Assembly (NCBI RefSeq): GCF_016862935.1
Contig: NZ_BONX01000018.1
Span: forward strand, 328,314 to 392,313
Source of the DNA: Plantactinospora mayteni
Lineage (GTDB): Bacteria > Actinomycetota > Actinomycetes > Mycobacteriales > Micromonosporaceae
Length of the DNA stretch: 64,000 nucleotides
Direction: 5' to 3'
Below, piece after piece: positions 33,361-41,502 of the stretch; the stretch's first letter is position 1, and each line of letters starts with the position of its first letter. The translations under genes were made by a program, and so were the position numbers. Under the pieces are notes generated by a model, which had not been told where the DNA came from, did no database searches, and saw only the letters and a program-made list of their open reading frames with translations.

Positions 33361-33610
33361 TCCCCCGCCCGCCACCGTCTCCCGGCCCCCGCCCGCCGCC
33401 CAGTTGATCTTCTTCGTCGCTGGTCGGCCGGCGCGCCGCACGATTTTCCTGGTGTGTCCCCGTAACCTGAAGTAATCGGGACGTGCGGCAACGTCGGACG
33501 GACCCGCGTCGGCTCCGGGAGCTGGTCCGCGCCTGCCGTGGACAACCCCGGCGGTGCGGGAGGTGCTCGTCCGGTCGGTTGCCCCGAGGTGGGTGACGGG
33601 AGGGATGAGG

Positions 33611-34435
33611 GTGCCGGCCTCGGTGCTCCTCGCCGTCCTCGCCGCAGCCGGTCTGCTCGCCCTCGCGCCGGCACTGGTCCGCCGGTACGACGCCACGGAG
33701 CGGCTGGCCGCGGAGCGGGCGCAGTCGACGGCGCGGGTGCTCCAGCGCCGCCGGCGGCAGCGGAGTGTCCCGGGCCGGCAGCCGGTGAACCCACCCCGCA
33801 CTCGAATTGTCACCCTGCGTGCTGGCGTTCCGCCCGCTGACGCCCTGACCGACGAGCCCGTCTCGCCGGCCGCCGGCCCCGGTACGCCGGTCTCCGGGCC
33901 GCCGGGTAACGGCCGGCGGAGCCGTCGACTGCGCTCGGTGCCCCGGAACCCGGGACCTGCCCGCCGACGGCCACCACCCGCCCGGCACACCCCGGCCGTC
34001 TACCGGCGGCGTCGGGTCTTCGCCGCACTACTGCTGCTCAACCTCGTCGAGCTGGTCGGGGTGGTGCTGGTCAGCCCCGGCTTCTGGATCGGGTTCGCGG
34101 CCACCGGGACGCTGCTGGGCGCGTACCTCGTACACCTGCGGAGCCGGGCCATCGCCGACCGTCGGCGGCGGCGCGTGCAGGCCCGGGAGGCGGCCTGGCT
34201 GGCCGCCCGACAGGCCGAGGTCCGGCGCGCCCAGGCCCGCCGGGCACAGGCCCGCCGGGAGGCGCAGCGCCGCCTGGCAGCCCAGCGAGAGGTGGTACGC
34301 CGGGCGGCGCTGGGGATGAACCGGATGGCCGACCTGCCACCGGCGGCCAGTGGGGGTGGCCGGGCGGCGGGTTCGGTCTCCTACCGGCGGTCCGGTGGGC
34401 TGCGCGGGCGGCCCTACGAGGCCGGTGGACGGTGA
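33611..34435 (+). CDS. glpR: Glp receptor / SepX-like membrane protein (Rv0996 position)
   Basis: 274 residues. GTG 33611 is favoured: GGGAGGG lies six bases upstream, while the in-frame ATG 33605 abuts it. N-terminal membrane segment VPASVLLAVLAAAGLLALAPALV, then about 100 basic disordered residues, then two membrane segments (VFAALLLLNLVELVGVVLVSP; FWIGFAATGTLLGAYLVH) and an Arg/Ala-rich coiled C-terminus. This layout and the place after rimJ match Rv0996/GlpR and Streptomyces SepX, which recruit division proteins to the membrane and bind Glp. Assigned by synteny and topology; sequence similarity was not computed. Confidence 0.8.
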   Translation: MPASVLLAVLAAAGLLALAPALVRRYDATERLAAERAQSTARVLQRRRRQRSVPGRQPVNPPRTRIVTLRAGVPPADALTDEPVSPAAGPGTPVSGPPGNGRRSRRLRSVPRNPGPARRRPPPARHTPAVYRRRRVFAALLLLNLVELVGVVLVSPGFWIGFAATGTLLGAYLVHLRSRAIADRRRRRVQAREAAWLAARQAEVRRAQARRAQARREAQRRLAAQREVVRRAALGMNRMADLPPAASGGGRAAGSVSYRRSGGLRGRPYEAGGR

Positions 34436-34531
34436 TCGGCGTCGGGTGACGGGTCGGCGGGGTTGGTTCGCGCTCGGGGTGGCCGACCTGTTAGCCTTGG
34501 CGCCGGCCCGCCGTGCTGGCGGGTTGGTCAA

Positions 34532-34608
34532 GGGGCTGTGGCGCAGACCGGTAGCGCACCTCGTTCGCATCGAGGGGGTCAGGGGTTCAAATCCCCTCAG
34601 CTCCACCA
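34532..34608 (+). tRNA. tRNA-Ala (anticodon CGC)
   Basis: All arms fold: acceptor GGGGCTG pairs with CAGCTCC and includes the G3:U70 pair that marks alanine tRNAs. The D arm is GCGC/GCGC, the anticodon stem CCTCG/CGAGG with loop TTCGCAT (anticodon CGC at 34566-34568), and the T arm AGGGG-TTCAAAT-CCCCT. CCA is encoded. Reads GCG. Confidence 0.96.
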
Positions 34609-34888
34609 CAAACCAGCAGGTCAAGGGTGAGTTCTCGGGCGTTCGAGGACCGCCCTTGATTATTTCGACCGTCATTTGACCGGCGTACGGTGCCCAGACC
34701 GTGGCACGGCGCCGACCTCATTGCCGCCGTGACCAGCGGCAACCTTGAACGCAGTGGCCCTGGGGCGCTCCTCCATTCCACAGGTGACGTTGAGGAACGC
34801 CTGGTCGACCGGGCGACGCCTTGTAGCGGCTGTCGCACCAGTGGTCGCCGTAGTCGAGGGTGAGGTTGCCGCAGGGGTCGATCGAACG
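34609..34888. other. Intergenic region 3' of tRNA with possible coding debris
   Basis: About 280 bp with no intact gene. On the minus strand, translation gives coherent but frame-shifted stretches (DPCGNLTLDYGDHWCDSRYK, then VDQAFLNVTCGMEERPR), as if from a decayed gene. No copy of the tRNA 3' end was seen downstream, so there is no direct evidence for an integrated element. Confidence 0.35.
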
Positions 34889-35371
34889 TCAGGACGATTC
34901 GTCCGGCGGGGGGACCCAGGAGGGCATGCTCTTGACGACCACGTCAAGCAGTACGCGTAGTCGCTGGTAGTCCTCGTCGCCCAGCGAATCGCGGATGTGG
35001 TTGTCCAGGTGCAGCATGATCCGGTCGGCTCTGGCCGTCTCGCGGCGCCCGCTGTCGGTGAGCTGCAACTCCTGGATGTTGGCGTGGCGCGGGTGGGTCC
35101 GACGTTCGATCAGGCCGCGTTCGACGAGCTTCACGACCAGCGGCGTGATCGCCTGCGGTGTCACCCCGACCACCCGGGCCAGCTCGGCGCCGGTCAGGCC
35201 AGGCGTCACTTCCAGGTTGGCCAGGACGGCGTAGAGCGAGCCTGACACGCCGACCTTGCGCAGCGGCGGCTCCTTGGCGGCGAGCACGGCGAGGTCGGCC
35301 CGGCGCAGTGTCGACGCGACGCGGCCGAGCATCTCCTCGTGATCAAAGGTCTCTGCCGTTTCGTCGGTCAC
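34889..35371 (-). CDS. MarR-family transcriptional regulator
   Basis: About 160 residues from GTG 35371; a GTG at 35407 is the alternative. The promoter placement (TTGATA in the operator, TAAATC about 18 bp on) fits 35371. Winged helix: VTPGLTGAELARVVGVTPQAITPLVVKLVERGLIERRTHPRHANIQELQLT. The acidic C-terminus (SWVPPPDESS) is unusual. It is divergent from an ABC importer/aldehyde dehydrogenase operon across a perfect inverted repeat, so it most likely represses both until a small ligand, perhaps the imported substrate, binds. Confidence 0.9.
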   Translation of the reverse strand: MTDETAETFDHEEMLGRVASTLRRADLAVLAAKEPPLRKVGVSGSLYAVLANLEVTPGLTGAELARVVGVTPQAITPLVVKLVERGLIERRTHPRHANIQELQLTDSGRRETARADRIMLHLDNHIRDSLGDEDYQRLRVLLDVVVKSMPSWVPPPDESS

Positions 35372-35417
35372 GGTCAAGGAGCTTACCGCACCTTGATTTA
35401 GATTCACGCCTTGTGCC

Positions 35418-35435
35418 GTATCAAAGTCTTGATAC
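35418..35435. promoter_or_regulatory. MarR operator, perfect inverted repeat
   Basis: GTATCAA-AGTC-TTGATAC has two perfect 7-bp arms and a 4-bp spacer. It lies 46 bp upstream of the marR-type GTG and 76 bp upstream of the divergent lipoprotein gene, and contains a TTGATA -35-like element in each direction. Confidence 0.85.
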
Positions 35436-35511
35436 TCTCGTCATGCGGGTCGATGCCGTCGACCGCGCCGACGATCCATCCACTCAAGCGAGCTGAGCAC
35501 GGAAGGGGATC

Positions 35512-36588
35512 ATGGTCATGCACTGGACGCAGGGGCCGGACCCAACACACCGGAGATCCCGCCGCACGCTGATCGCCACGAGCCTCGCCCTCGGCCTGCT
35601 CGCCCTCGCCGGTGCCTGCGGCACCGACGGCGAACCGGCCGAGACGACCGAATCGGGCCTGACCCGACTCGTCATCGATTTCAGTCCGACCGCCAACAAC
35701 GCGCAGCTCTCGCTCGGCATCGACCAGGGAATCTTCGAACGGTACGGCTTCGAGATCGACCAGGTACCGGGCTCCGGAGCCAGCGCCAACAGTGTCGCGC
35801 TGCTCCTGAACGGACAGATCCAACTGGCCGTCAGCGAGATCACCGCAGTGCCGGCCGCCGTCGCCGCCGGCTTCCCGGTGGAGATCGTCACCTCGCTGGT
35901 CACCGACTACGAGTCGCCTGAGGGTGACGCGTTCTCCCTGGTCGTACCGGAACACAGCGACATCCGGTCGTTCGCGGACCTGACCGGCCGGACCGTCGCC
36001 GTCAACGGTCTGGCGAGCTTCTTCGACCTGACCGTCCTCGAAGCGGTGCGCCGGGCGGGCGGCGACCCGAGCGCGGTCCGGATCCTCGCCGTGCCGTTCG
36101 AGGACCAGGTCGCCGCGCTGCGGCAGGGCCGCGTCGACGCGATCAGCACCCTGGAGCCGTTCGCGGGTCAACTGCTCACGGGCGGCGGGTTCCGCTCCCT
36201 CGGCAACCCCGCCACCAGTGCGCTCGGCCCGCGCAGTGTGCCGAGCATCCTGATGGGCTCCCAGCGGTTCGTGGACCGGAATCCGGACGTGATGCGACGC
36301 TTCCTCCAGGCGTGGGGCGAGGCGACCGCGTACGCCAACGACAACCCGGAAGCGGTCCGGGCGACGATCGTACGGACCACCGGCGCGCCTTCCGAGGCGG
36401 TGGCGGAGCTGCCGCTGCCCTGGTACGTCAGCGGGATCGACCGACGCTCGGCGGAACTCGTCGCTCGGCTGATGGTCGACTACGACCGGATCGACACGGC
36501 ACCCGCGCTGGACGAGTTCACCTGGTCGGAGTCGCCGGACGCGCACGACCTCGGGACGCCCCCGCGCGGGCTCCGGGTCTCGGAGTAG
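35512..36588 (+). CDS. ABC transporter substrate-binding lipoprotein (SsuA/NMT1 type)
   Basis: 358 residues. Signal peptide with lipobox LAGAC (about residues 34-38) after RRSRRTLIATSLALGLLAL. The mature part resembles NMT1/THI5/SsuA proteins: LVIDFSPTANNAQLSLGIDQGIFERYGFEIDQVPG, LLLNGQIQLAVSEI and LTGRTVAVNGLASFFDLTV. These bind sulfonates, nitrate, thiamine precursors or aromatic acids; specificity cannot be read. ATG 35512 preceded by GGAAGGGG. First gene of the importer operon. Confidence 0.9.
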   Translation: MVMHWTQGPDPTHRRSRRTLIATSLALGLLALAGACGTDGEPAETTESGLTRLVIDFSPTANNAQLSLGIDQGIFERYGFEIDQVPGSGASANSVALLLNGQIQLAVSEITAVPAAVAAGFPVEIVTSLVTDYESPEGDAFSLVVPEHSDIRSFADLTGRTVAVNGLASFFDLTVLEAVRRAGGDPSAVRILAVPFEDQVAALRQGRVDAISTLEPFAGQLLTGGGFRSLGNPATSALGPRSVPSILMGSQRFVDRNPDVMRRFLQAWGEATAYANDNPEAVRATIVRTTGAPSEAVAELPLPWYVSGIDRRSAELVARLMVDYDRIDTAPALDEFTWSESPDAHDLGTPPRGLRVSE

Positions 36589-36591
36589 GCG

Positions 36592-37356
36592 ATGAGACCC
36601 ACCCTGCTGCTACCCGTACTCACCACGGCGGCGCTGCTCGGGAGCTGGGAGGCGTTGTCCGGCACGGGCATTCTCCCGGCCGAGGTCCCGCCGGTCTCCG
36701 ACATCGCCGCCTGGCTCTGGGCCAACATCGGCACCGCCGCTCTCTGGACGGCCGTGTCGCAGACGCTGGCGCACTGGGCCGTCGCGCTGGCCGTCGGTGC
36801 CACGATCGGCGCGCTCGTCGGCGCCGCCATGGCGAGCGTCCCCGTGGTCAACGAACTGCTGCTCGGCATGGTCGAGTTCTTCCGCCCGATCCCGGTCGTG
36901 GTCTATCTGCCCATCATGTTGCTGCTGCTCGGCGCCAGGCCGGTGGTGGTGGTCGTGCTGGCGGCGGTGGCGGCCCTGTGGCCGATGCTGCTCCAGACAC
37001 TCTACGGCGTGCGGGACGTCGACCCGGTCACCACCGACACGGCACGGGTGTTCGGACTGACCACACCGCAGCGGCTGGTCTGGGTGACGGCCCCGAGCAT
37101 GCTGCCGTACTTCTTCACCGGCCTGCGGATCGCGTCGACGATCACGCTGCTGGTGGCGATCGCGATGGAACTCATCGGCGCCGTACCCGGGCTCGGCAAC
37201 ACCCTGGCCACGTACGCGGGCAACGGCCGGTACGACGCGACGTACGGCGTCATCGTCATCGCCGGCCTGCTCGGTGTCGGCCTCAACGCCGTCTTCGAGC
37301 GGCTGGAACGGCGGGCGCTGCGCTGGCACTCCGCCTACCGGACGCAGCACACATGA
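36592..37356 (+). CDS. ABC transporter permease (SsuC/TauC type)
   Basis: 254 residues, about six membrane helices, with the EAA loop GVRDVDPVTTDTARVFGLTTPQRLVWVTAPSMLPYF that contacts the ATPase. It follows the binding protein by 3 bp. One of two different permeases, so the channel is likely a heterodimer, which is unusual for SsuABC-type importers that generally use one permease. Confidence 0.9.
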   Translation: MRPTLLLPVLTTAALLGSWEALSGTGILPAEVPPVSDIAAWLWANIGTAALWTAVSQTLAHWAVALAVGATIGALVGAAMASVPVVNELLLGMVEFFRPIPVVVYLPIMLLLLGARPVVVVVLAAVAALWPMLLQTLYGVRDVDPVTTDTARVFGLTTPQRLVWVTAPSMLPYFFTGLRIASTITLLVAIAMELIGAVPGLGNTLATYAGNGRYDATYGVIVIAGLLGVGLNAVFERLERRALRWHSAYRTQHT

Positions 37357-37367
37357 GGAGGTCAAGC

Positions 37368-38123
37368 ATGCTGAGAACCGGCCTTCGGCTGCTCGTACCC
37401 GGGCTGCTCGTTCTGCTCTGGTGGACGACCTCGGCGGGGAGCACGTCGCCCTTCTACCCGCCGCTGCGCGAGGTGCTGGCCGCCTTCCAGGAGTCCTGGC
37501 TGTTCGCTCGACTCGGCTCGGACCTGGTCCCGAGCGTCACCCGGCTGCTCGCCGGCCTGCTGATCGCGACGGTCGTCGGGATCGCCGTCGGCGCCGCGCT
37601 CGGCCGCAGCCGGCTGCTCGCGCGGGCGCTGAACCCGGCGGTGCAGTTCTGCCGTTCGGTGCCCGGCACCGCACTGATCCCGATCAGCGTCGTCCTCTTC
37701 GGCATCGGCGACGGCTCGAAGATCCTGGTCATCGCATTCGTGTGTGTGTTCCCGGTGCTGTTGAACACGGTCGACGCGGTACGCGGGGTAGACCCGCAAC
37801 TGGAGGACGTGGCCCGCTCGTACCGGCTCACCCCGGTGCAGCGGCTGGCCTTCGTACTGCTGCCGGCGGCGGCACCGCAGATCTTCGCCGGCATCCGCAC
37901 GGCGCTGGGGATCGCCTTCATCATGATGGTCGTCACCGAGCTGTACGCCGCGACCAACGGCGTCGGCTTCGTCACCCTCAGCGCCCGCAACTCCTTCGAC
38001 GTACCGCAGATGTGGGCCGGCACCGTGCTGCTCGGCCTGCTCGGCGTGGCGCTGAGCGCCCTCTTCCTCGTCCTGCAACGACGCGTCCTGCGCTGGCACA
38101 TCGGCATGACGGAAAGGAACTGA
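37368..38123 (+). CDS. ABC transporter permease (second subunit)
   Basis: 251 residues. ATG 37368 chosen because GAGGAGG at 37355-37361 is six bases upstream. Helices and EAA loop (AVRGVDPQLEDVARSYRLTPVQRLAFVLLPAAAPQIFAG) match the same family as the first permease but the two proteins are clearly diverged. Followed after one base by the ATPase gene. Confidence 0.9.
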   Translation: MLRTGLRLLVPGLLVLLWWTTSAGSTSPFYPPLREVLAAFQESWLFARLGSDLVPSVTRLLAGLLIATVVGIAVGAALGRSRLLARALNPAVQFCRSVPGTALIPISVVLFGIGDGSKILVIAFVCVFPVLLNTVDAVRGVDPQLEDVARSYRLTPVQRLAFVLLPAAAPQIFAGIRTALGIAFIMMVVTELYAATNGVGFVTLSARNSFDVPQMWAGTVLLGLLGVALSALFLVLQRRVLRWHIGMTERN

Positions 38124-38124
38124 C

Positions 38125-38940
38125 ATGCTCTCGGTAACGAACCTGCGCAAGACGTACGGCTCCGGTGACCAGGCCGTCGAGGCGATCCGCGACATGACCC
38201 TGACGGTCGACAAGGGGGAGTTCGTCTGCATCGTCGGGCCGTCCGGCGCCGGCAAGACGACCATGCTGAGGTGCCTCTGCGGCCTGCTGAAGCCGTCGTC
38301 GGGCACGGTCACCCTCGACGGCGCCCCGGTCACCGGGCCGCCGAAGGAGATCGCCTCCGTTTTCCAGGACTACAGCCGTTCGCTGATGCCCTGGTTCACC
38401 GTGCGACGCAACGTCGGCCTGCCGCTGCGCAACCGGTACCGGTCGACGGCCGACCGCGCCGAACGGGTCGGTACGGCGCTGGACGCGGTGGGTCTGAGCG
38501 GGTTCGGCGACCGCTACCCGTGGCAGCTCTCCGGCGGCATGCAGCAGCGCGTGGCGATCGCCCGGGGTCTCGCGTACGCGCCGGAGATCCTGCTGTTGGA
38601 CGAACCGTTCGCCTCGGTGGACGCCCAGACCCGCGCGGACCTTGAAGACCTGATCCTGCGGGTACGCGACGACACCGGCGTCACCATGCTGCTCGTCACG
38701 CACGACATCGACGAGGCGGTCTACCTGGCGGATCGGGTGGTGGTGATGTCCGCGCGCCCGAGCGTCGTGCTTGAAACGGTGGAGGTCGACCTTCCCCGCC
38801 CGCGTGACCAGGTGACCACCAAGCGTCTGCCCCGATTCGCGGAGCTGCGCACACACGTACTGACGCTGATCCGGCGCACCGCCCTCGACGGCTCGGCGCC
38901 GACGCCTGACCATCACTCGACGATCGGGGAACGACGATGA
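38125..38940 (+). CDS. ABC transporter ATP-binding protein (SsuB/TauB type)
   Basis: 271 residues. Walker A GPSGAGKTT, signature LSGGMQQRVAIARGL, Walker B EILLLDEPFASVD and the H-loop THDIDEAVYLADRVVVMS. The Q-loop is VFQDYSRSLMPWFT. Energises the importer; its stop overlaps the next ATG (ATGA). Confidence 0.94.
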   Translation: MLSVTNLRKTYGSGDQAVEAIRDMTLTVDKGEFVCIVGPSGAGKTTMLRCLCGLLKPSSGTVTLDGAPVTGPPKEIASVFQDYSRSLMPWFTVRRNVGLPLRNRYRSTADRAERVGTALDAVGLSGFGDRYPWQLSGGMQQRVAIARGLAYAPEILLLDEPFASVDAQTRADLEDLILRVRDDTGVTMLLVTHDIDEAVYLADRVVVMSARPSVVLETVEVDLPRPRDQVTTKRLPRFAELRTHVLTLIRRTALDGSAPTPDHHSTIGERR

Positions 38941-40490
38941 GCACGCGAACCGTGAACAGCACCGCGACCCGGGACAGTGACCCGGGTGGCACCGGCGACG
39001 ACGTGATCACCCTCGACCAGAGCACGGGCCGGGAACTGGCCCGCTACCGGGCGGCCGGTCCGGAGCAGGTGGGTGCGGCGGTCCAGGTCGCGCGGACGGC
39101 CGCCGGGCCGTGGTGGGACCTCGGCTTCGAAGGCCGGGCGGTACGACTGCGTGCCTGGCGGCGGGAGATCGCCCGGGGCGGGGAGGACCTGGCGGCGCTG
39201 ATCCACGCCGAGAACGGCAAGTCCCTGGAAGACGGCCGGGCAGAGGTGCTCTCCGTCCTCGGGCACCTGACCTTCGTGCTCGACAACGTCGAACGGGTGC
39301 TCGGCCGCCGTGAGGTCCCCGCTCCGGCCGCGACGCCGAACCAGCGGGCGTGGGTGGAATACCTTCCATACGGCGTGGTCGGCGTGATCGGGCCGTGGAA
39401 CTTCCCGCTCGGCACCCCAGGAGCGATCGTCATCCACGCCCTGGCCGCCGGCAACTCCGTCATATTCAAGCCCAGCCCGATCACCCCCGGAGTCGGCGTG
39501 TGGCTGGCCCGGTCCTGGCGGCGGGCCGTACCTGACCTGCCCGCCGCCTTCCAGACCGTCGTCGGCTTCGCCGCCACCGGCCAGAACCTCAGTACCGGCG
39601 TGGACAAGATCGCGTTCACCGGCAGCGTCCGCTCGGGCCGGGCCGTGGCCGCGGACTGCGCCCCGCGCCTGACCCCGATGTTGCTGGAGCTCGGCGGCAA
39701 CGACGCCGTGGTGGTGGCCGAGGACGCCGACCTGGACGAGGCCGCTGCCCACATCACCTGGGGCGCGCTCCAGAACGCCGGCCTGGGCTGCATCAGCCTC
39801 GAAGTGGCCTACGTCGTGGACGCCGTGCACGACGCCCTGGTGGAGAAGATCGCCGCACACGCCGGGCGGGTGCACGCCGGCAGCGGCGACGACGACCTGA
39901 TCGGCCCGGTCCCACTGCCCGGCCAGCTCCCGGTCATCCGCCACCACATTGCCGACGCCCTCCAGCGGGGCGCCACCGCCGTGGTCGGCCCACCGGCCGA
40001 CGAGACCGCCGACGACCGGTACGTCCAACCCACGATCCTCGTCGACGTCCCGCCGGACGCCCTGGCCGCCACCGAGGAAACCTTCGGGCCGGTGCTGTCG
40101 ATCGTCCGGGTCGGCGACACCGAGGAGGCGATCACCCGGATCAACGCCAGCCCGTACGGCCTGGGCAGCGCCGTGTTCAGCCGCGACCGGGGCGAGGACA
40201 TCGCCCGCCGCCTGCGCGTCGGCATGACCAGCGTCAACGACGCGCTCGCCTTCTCGCAGAACGCCGGTCTGCCGTTCGGCGGGCGCGGAAACAGCGGCCA
40301 CGGCCGCAAGCACGGCGACGAAGGACTCCTCGAATTCGTCTACCCGCACGCCATCACCGTCAAGACCGGCCCCACCCCGGCACCCACGACCACCTTCGCC
40401 CGTCCACCCGGCGCCATGGCCAGAGCCCTCGCCGCCGCGCGTGACCGCCTTGCCGAGGACGACCGTACGGGAGAGGACCTGACATCATGA
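38937..40490 (+). CDS. NAD(P)-dependent aldehyde dehydrogenase
   Basis: 517 residues. Family residues present: Asn155 (GPWNFPLG), Glu251 (LELGGND) and catalytic Cys285 (NAGLGCISLE, where the common form is NAGQxC). Cofactor region FTGSVRSGRAVAADC. Oxidises an aldehyde to the acid. Translationally coupled on both sides, so it should act on the imported compound or its breakdown product. Specificity unknown. Confidence 0.92.
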   Translation: MSTRTVNSTATRDSDPGGTGDDVITLDQSTGRELARYRAAGPEQVGAAVQVARTAAGPWWDLGFEGRAVRLRAWRREIARGGEDLAALIHAENGKSLEDGRAEVLSVLGHLTFVLDNVERVLGRREVPAPAATPNQRAWVEYLPYGVVGVIGPWNFPLGTPGAIVIHALAAGNSVIFKPSPITPGVGVWLARSWRRAVPDLPAAFQTVVGFAATGQNLSTGVDKIAFTGSVRSGRAVAADCAPRLTPMLLELGGNDAVVVAEDADLDEAAAHITWGALQNAGLGCISLEVAYVVDAVHDALVEKIAAHAGRVHAGSGDDDLIGPVPLPGQLPVIRHHIADALQRGATAVVGPPADETADDRYVQPTILVDVPPDALAATEETFGPVLSIVRVGDTEEAITRINASPYGLGSAVFSRDRGEDIARRLRVGMTSVNDALAFSQNAGLPFGGRGNSGHGRKHGDEGLLEFVYPHAITVKTGPTPAPTTTFARPPGAMARALAAARDRLAEDDRTGEDLTS

Positions 40491-41404
40491 GCGACCAGAT
40501 GTCGCACCTGCTGGACCGGATCGCGGCCGGATTCAGCCACCCACCCCGCTCACCGGTGCTGCACTCGCCGAGCGAGGTCGGGCTCGACTTCGAGGACGTC
40601 ACCTTCCCGTCCCACGACGGGGTGCCGCTGGAAGGCTGGTTCCTGCCCGCGCCCGGCTCGGCCAGGCTGGTCATCGCGAACCACCCGATGGGCTTCACCC
40701 GCGCCGGCCTGCCCACCCACCTGGAGCCCTGGCACTCGGCCTGGGCAGCCAGCGGCAACGGCTTCGAGGTCGACTTCGTTCCCGACTACCAGATCCTGCA
40801 CGATGCCGGCTACCACGTCCTCGCCTACGACCTGCGTAATCACGGACTCAGCGGCGCCGGCAACGGCGGCATCAGCTCAAGCGGCCTCTTCGAGGCCCGC
40901 GACGTCGTCGGCGCACTCACCTACGCCCGCCACCGCCCGGACACCCGCGACGCGGCCATCGGCCTGTTCAGCCGATGCCTCGGCGCCAGCTCCACCTTCG
41001 CCGCCATGACCCAGTTCCCCGAGGCGTTCGAGGGCGTACGCTGCCTCGTCGCGCCCCAGCCGGTGACCGCGCGCGTCATCATGGAACGCCGACTGGCGAT
41101 GCTCGACGCGGCGGGACGGCTCAACGACCTGGAACAGCTCATCGTCCGGCACACCGGCATCGGCTTCGCCCGCCGCAGCCCGCAGGAATGGGCTCGCAAC
41201 GTCCGCGTCCCCACCTTCCTGTACCAGGTGCGCGACGACATCCTCACCGACCCCGGCGACGTCCAGACGATGTACGACAACATCCCCAGCATCGAGAAGA
41301 AGCTGCACTGGATCGAAGGGACGACCGCGCGCTGGGACGGCTACCTGGAGTTCCAGCGCCGCCCCGAGCCCATGCTCGACTGGTTCGCAAAGTACCTGTC
41401 CTGA
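40487..41404 (+). CDS. Alpha/beta hydrolase with Cys in the nucleophile elbow
   Basis: 305 residues. Alpha/beta hydrolase core: LVIANHPMGFTRAG region, HVLAYDLRNHGLSG and the elbow FSRCLGAS, which fits small-x-nucleophile-x-small with Cys164 instead of the usual Ser, as in dienelactone hydrolase. Acid and His may be Asp in VRDDILTDPGD and a C-terminal residue; a clear catalytic His is not certain. Last gene of the operon (ATGA overlap). May cleave an ester, lactone or thioester. Confidence 0.85.
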   Translation: MSDQMSHLLDRIAAGFSHPPRSPVLHSPSEVGLDFEDVTFPSHDGVPLEGWFLPAPGSARLVIANHPMGFTRAGLPTHLEPWHSAWAASGNGFEVDFVPDYQILHDAGYHVLAYDLRNHGLSGAGNGGISSSGLFEARDVVGALTYARHRPDTRDAAIGLFSRCLGASSTFAAMTQFPEAFEGVRCLVAPQPVTARVIMERRLAMLDAAGRLNDLEQLIVRHTGIGFARRSPQEWARNVRVPTFLYQVRDDILTDPGDVQTMYDNIPSIEKKLHWIEGTTARWDGYLEFQRRPEPMLDWFAKYLS

Positions 41405-41502
41405 CCGAACCTTTGTCGACCTGAACCGCGCGGCGCTGGCGCCCCGCGGGGCCTCTGGTCGTGTGGGCAGTCGCCGAGGCTTGGCCACCTTCTTCACCGT
41501 GG

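Noticed and set aside
34609..34888. Attachment-site duplicate of tRNA-Ala for an integrated element
   Set aside because: I found no second copy of the tRNA 3' end in the following region, so integration is not supported by sequence.
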